Source: Erwinia sp. (GTDB taxonomy: Bacteria; Pseudomonadota; Gammaproteobacteria; Enterobacterales; Enterobacteriaceae). Taken from it: a stretch of DNA of 6,768 bases. The stretch is taken from assembly GCA_003512805.1 (NCBI GenBank), contig DOOK01000150.1:1-6768 (forward strand), in the 5' to 3' direction. The notes under the pieces are model-generated. The model had not been told where the DNA came from. It ran no database searches and was given only the letters and a program-made list of their open reading frames with translations. Below, one piece after another: positions 6,295 to 6,768 of this stretch. The position numbers and the translations under genes are program-made. Every line of letters begins with the position of its first letter. Within the stretch, counting starts at the first letter, position 1.

Positions 6295-6768
6295 ATGAGT
6301 AGCGTAGATATTCTCGTTCCCGACCTGCCTGAATCCGTCGCCGACGCCACCGTAGCGACCTGGCACAAAAAACCCGGCGACGCGGTCAGCCGTGATGAAG
6401 TGCTGGTAGAAATCGAAACCGACAAAGTGGTGCTGGAAGTGCCAGCTTCTGCCGACGGCATCCTGGAAGCGATTCTGGAAGAAGAAGGCGCCACGGTGAC
6501 TTCCCGTCAGGCGCTGGGTCGCCTGAAAGAAGGCAACAGCGGCGGCAAAGAAAGCTCTGCCAAAACGGAAGAGAATGCGTCTACTCCGGCGCAGCGCCAG
6601 AGCGCTTCGCTGGAAGAAGAAAGTAACGACGCGCTCAGCCCGGCTATCCGTCGCCTGATTGCCGAACACGGTCTGGAGCCGTCGGCGATCAAAGGCACCG
6701 GCGTAGGTGGACGTCTGACGCGTGAAGACGTTGAGAAACATCTGGCGAAAGCGCCAGCCGCTAAAGCA
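6295..6768 (+). CDS. sucB: 2-oxoglutarate dehydrogenase E2, dihydrolipoyl succinyltransferase (SucB), 5' part
   Basis: SucB forms the core of the 2-oxoglutarate dehydrogenase complex and passes the succinyl group from its lipoyl arm to CoA. Only the first 158 codons are in the window; the E. coli protein has 405, so the gene is cut by the window edge and is not broken. The lipoyl domain spans about 2-78, with the lipoylated Lys44 in IETDKVVLE. A polar, Glu/Ser/Ala-rich linker covers about 80-111. The peripheral subunit-binding domain (about 112-150, SPAIRRLIAEHG to TREDVEKHLAK, including GTGVGGRLT) recruits the E3 subunit Lpd. A second Ala/Pro-rich linker begins at the window end. The acyltransferase domain with its HxxxDG motif lies beyond. 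sucC and sucD are expected downstream. Confidence 0.97.
   Translation, partial: MSSVDILVPDLPESVADATVATWHKKPGDAVSRDEVLVEIETDKVVLEVPASADGILEAILEEEGATVTSRQALGRLKEGNSGGKESSAKTEENASTPAQRQSASLEEESNDALSPAIRRLIAEHGLEPSAIKGTGVGGRLTREDVEKHLAKAPAAKA

Noticed and set aside
1..6768. A hidden novel system, mobile element, CRISPR array or RNA gene
   Set aside because: Apart from the leader and the 145-base sdhB-sucA gap, conserved core-metabolism coding sequence fills the window. No direct-repeat arrays, transposase motifs, attachment sites or tRNA-like folds were seen.

Overview
The window is a stretch of the tricarboxylic acid cycle super-operon of an enterobacterium. In order, all on the + strand, it holds the end of the sdh leader, sdhC, sdhD, sdhA, sdhB, a 145-base intergenic region, sucA, and the first 158 codons of sucB. 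The order sdhCDAB-sucAB and the near-collinear protein lengths (SdhC 129, SdhD 115, SdhA 588, SdhB 238, SucA 935 residues) place it in Enterobacterales. As recalled, many residues differ from E. coli K-12: SucA has two extra residues, the SdhC N-terminus begins MGKTV, and SucA ends in NVN. It is therefore probably a relative such as an Enterobacter, Cronobacter, Klebsiella or Serratia-like genus. I cannot name the genus from sequence alone.

Layout: bases 1-94 are untranslated leader with a possible stem-loop and a strong Shine-Dalgarno (SD) that has no well-spaced start codon. Bases 95-3327 encode the four subunits of succinate dehydrogenase (complex II). They are tightly packed: sdhC/sdhD overlap by 7 bases, sdhD/sdhA are 3 bases apart, and sdhA/sdhB are 12-15 bases apart. 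Bases 3328-3472 contain a terminator-like hairpin, a perfect 9-bp GC-rich palindrome, a third GC-rich stem, and an AT-rich segment with -10-like hexamers next to the sucA ribosome binding site. Bases 3473-6280 encode the E1 component of 2-oxoglutarate dehydrogenase. From 6295 the E2 succinyltransferase begins and runs off the window.

The genes work together: SucA and SucB (with the lipoamide dehydrogenase Lpd, encoded elsewhere) convert 2-oxoglutarate to succinyl-CoA, SucCD (expected downstream) makes succinate, and SdhCDAB oxidises succinate to fumarate while reducing quinone in the inner membrane. The cofactor and catalytic residues I could check are present, so the enzymes look functional.

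I looked for something undescribed on both strands and found no mobile element, CRISPR array, RNA gene, toxin or novel cassette. This is core metabolism. The points worth a second look are regulatory and small in scale: the remodelled sdhC translation start, the possible leader structure, and the palindromes and promoter-like elements between sdhB and sucA.
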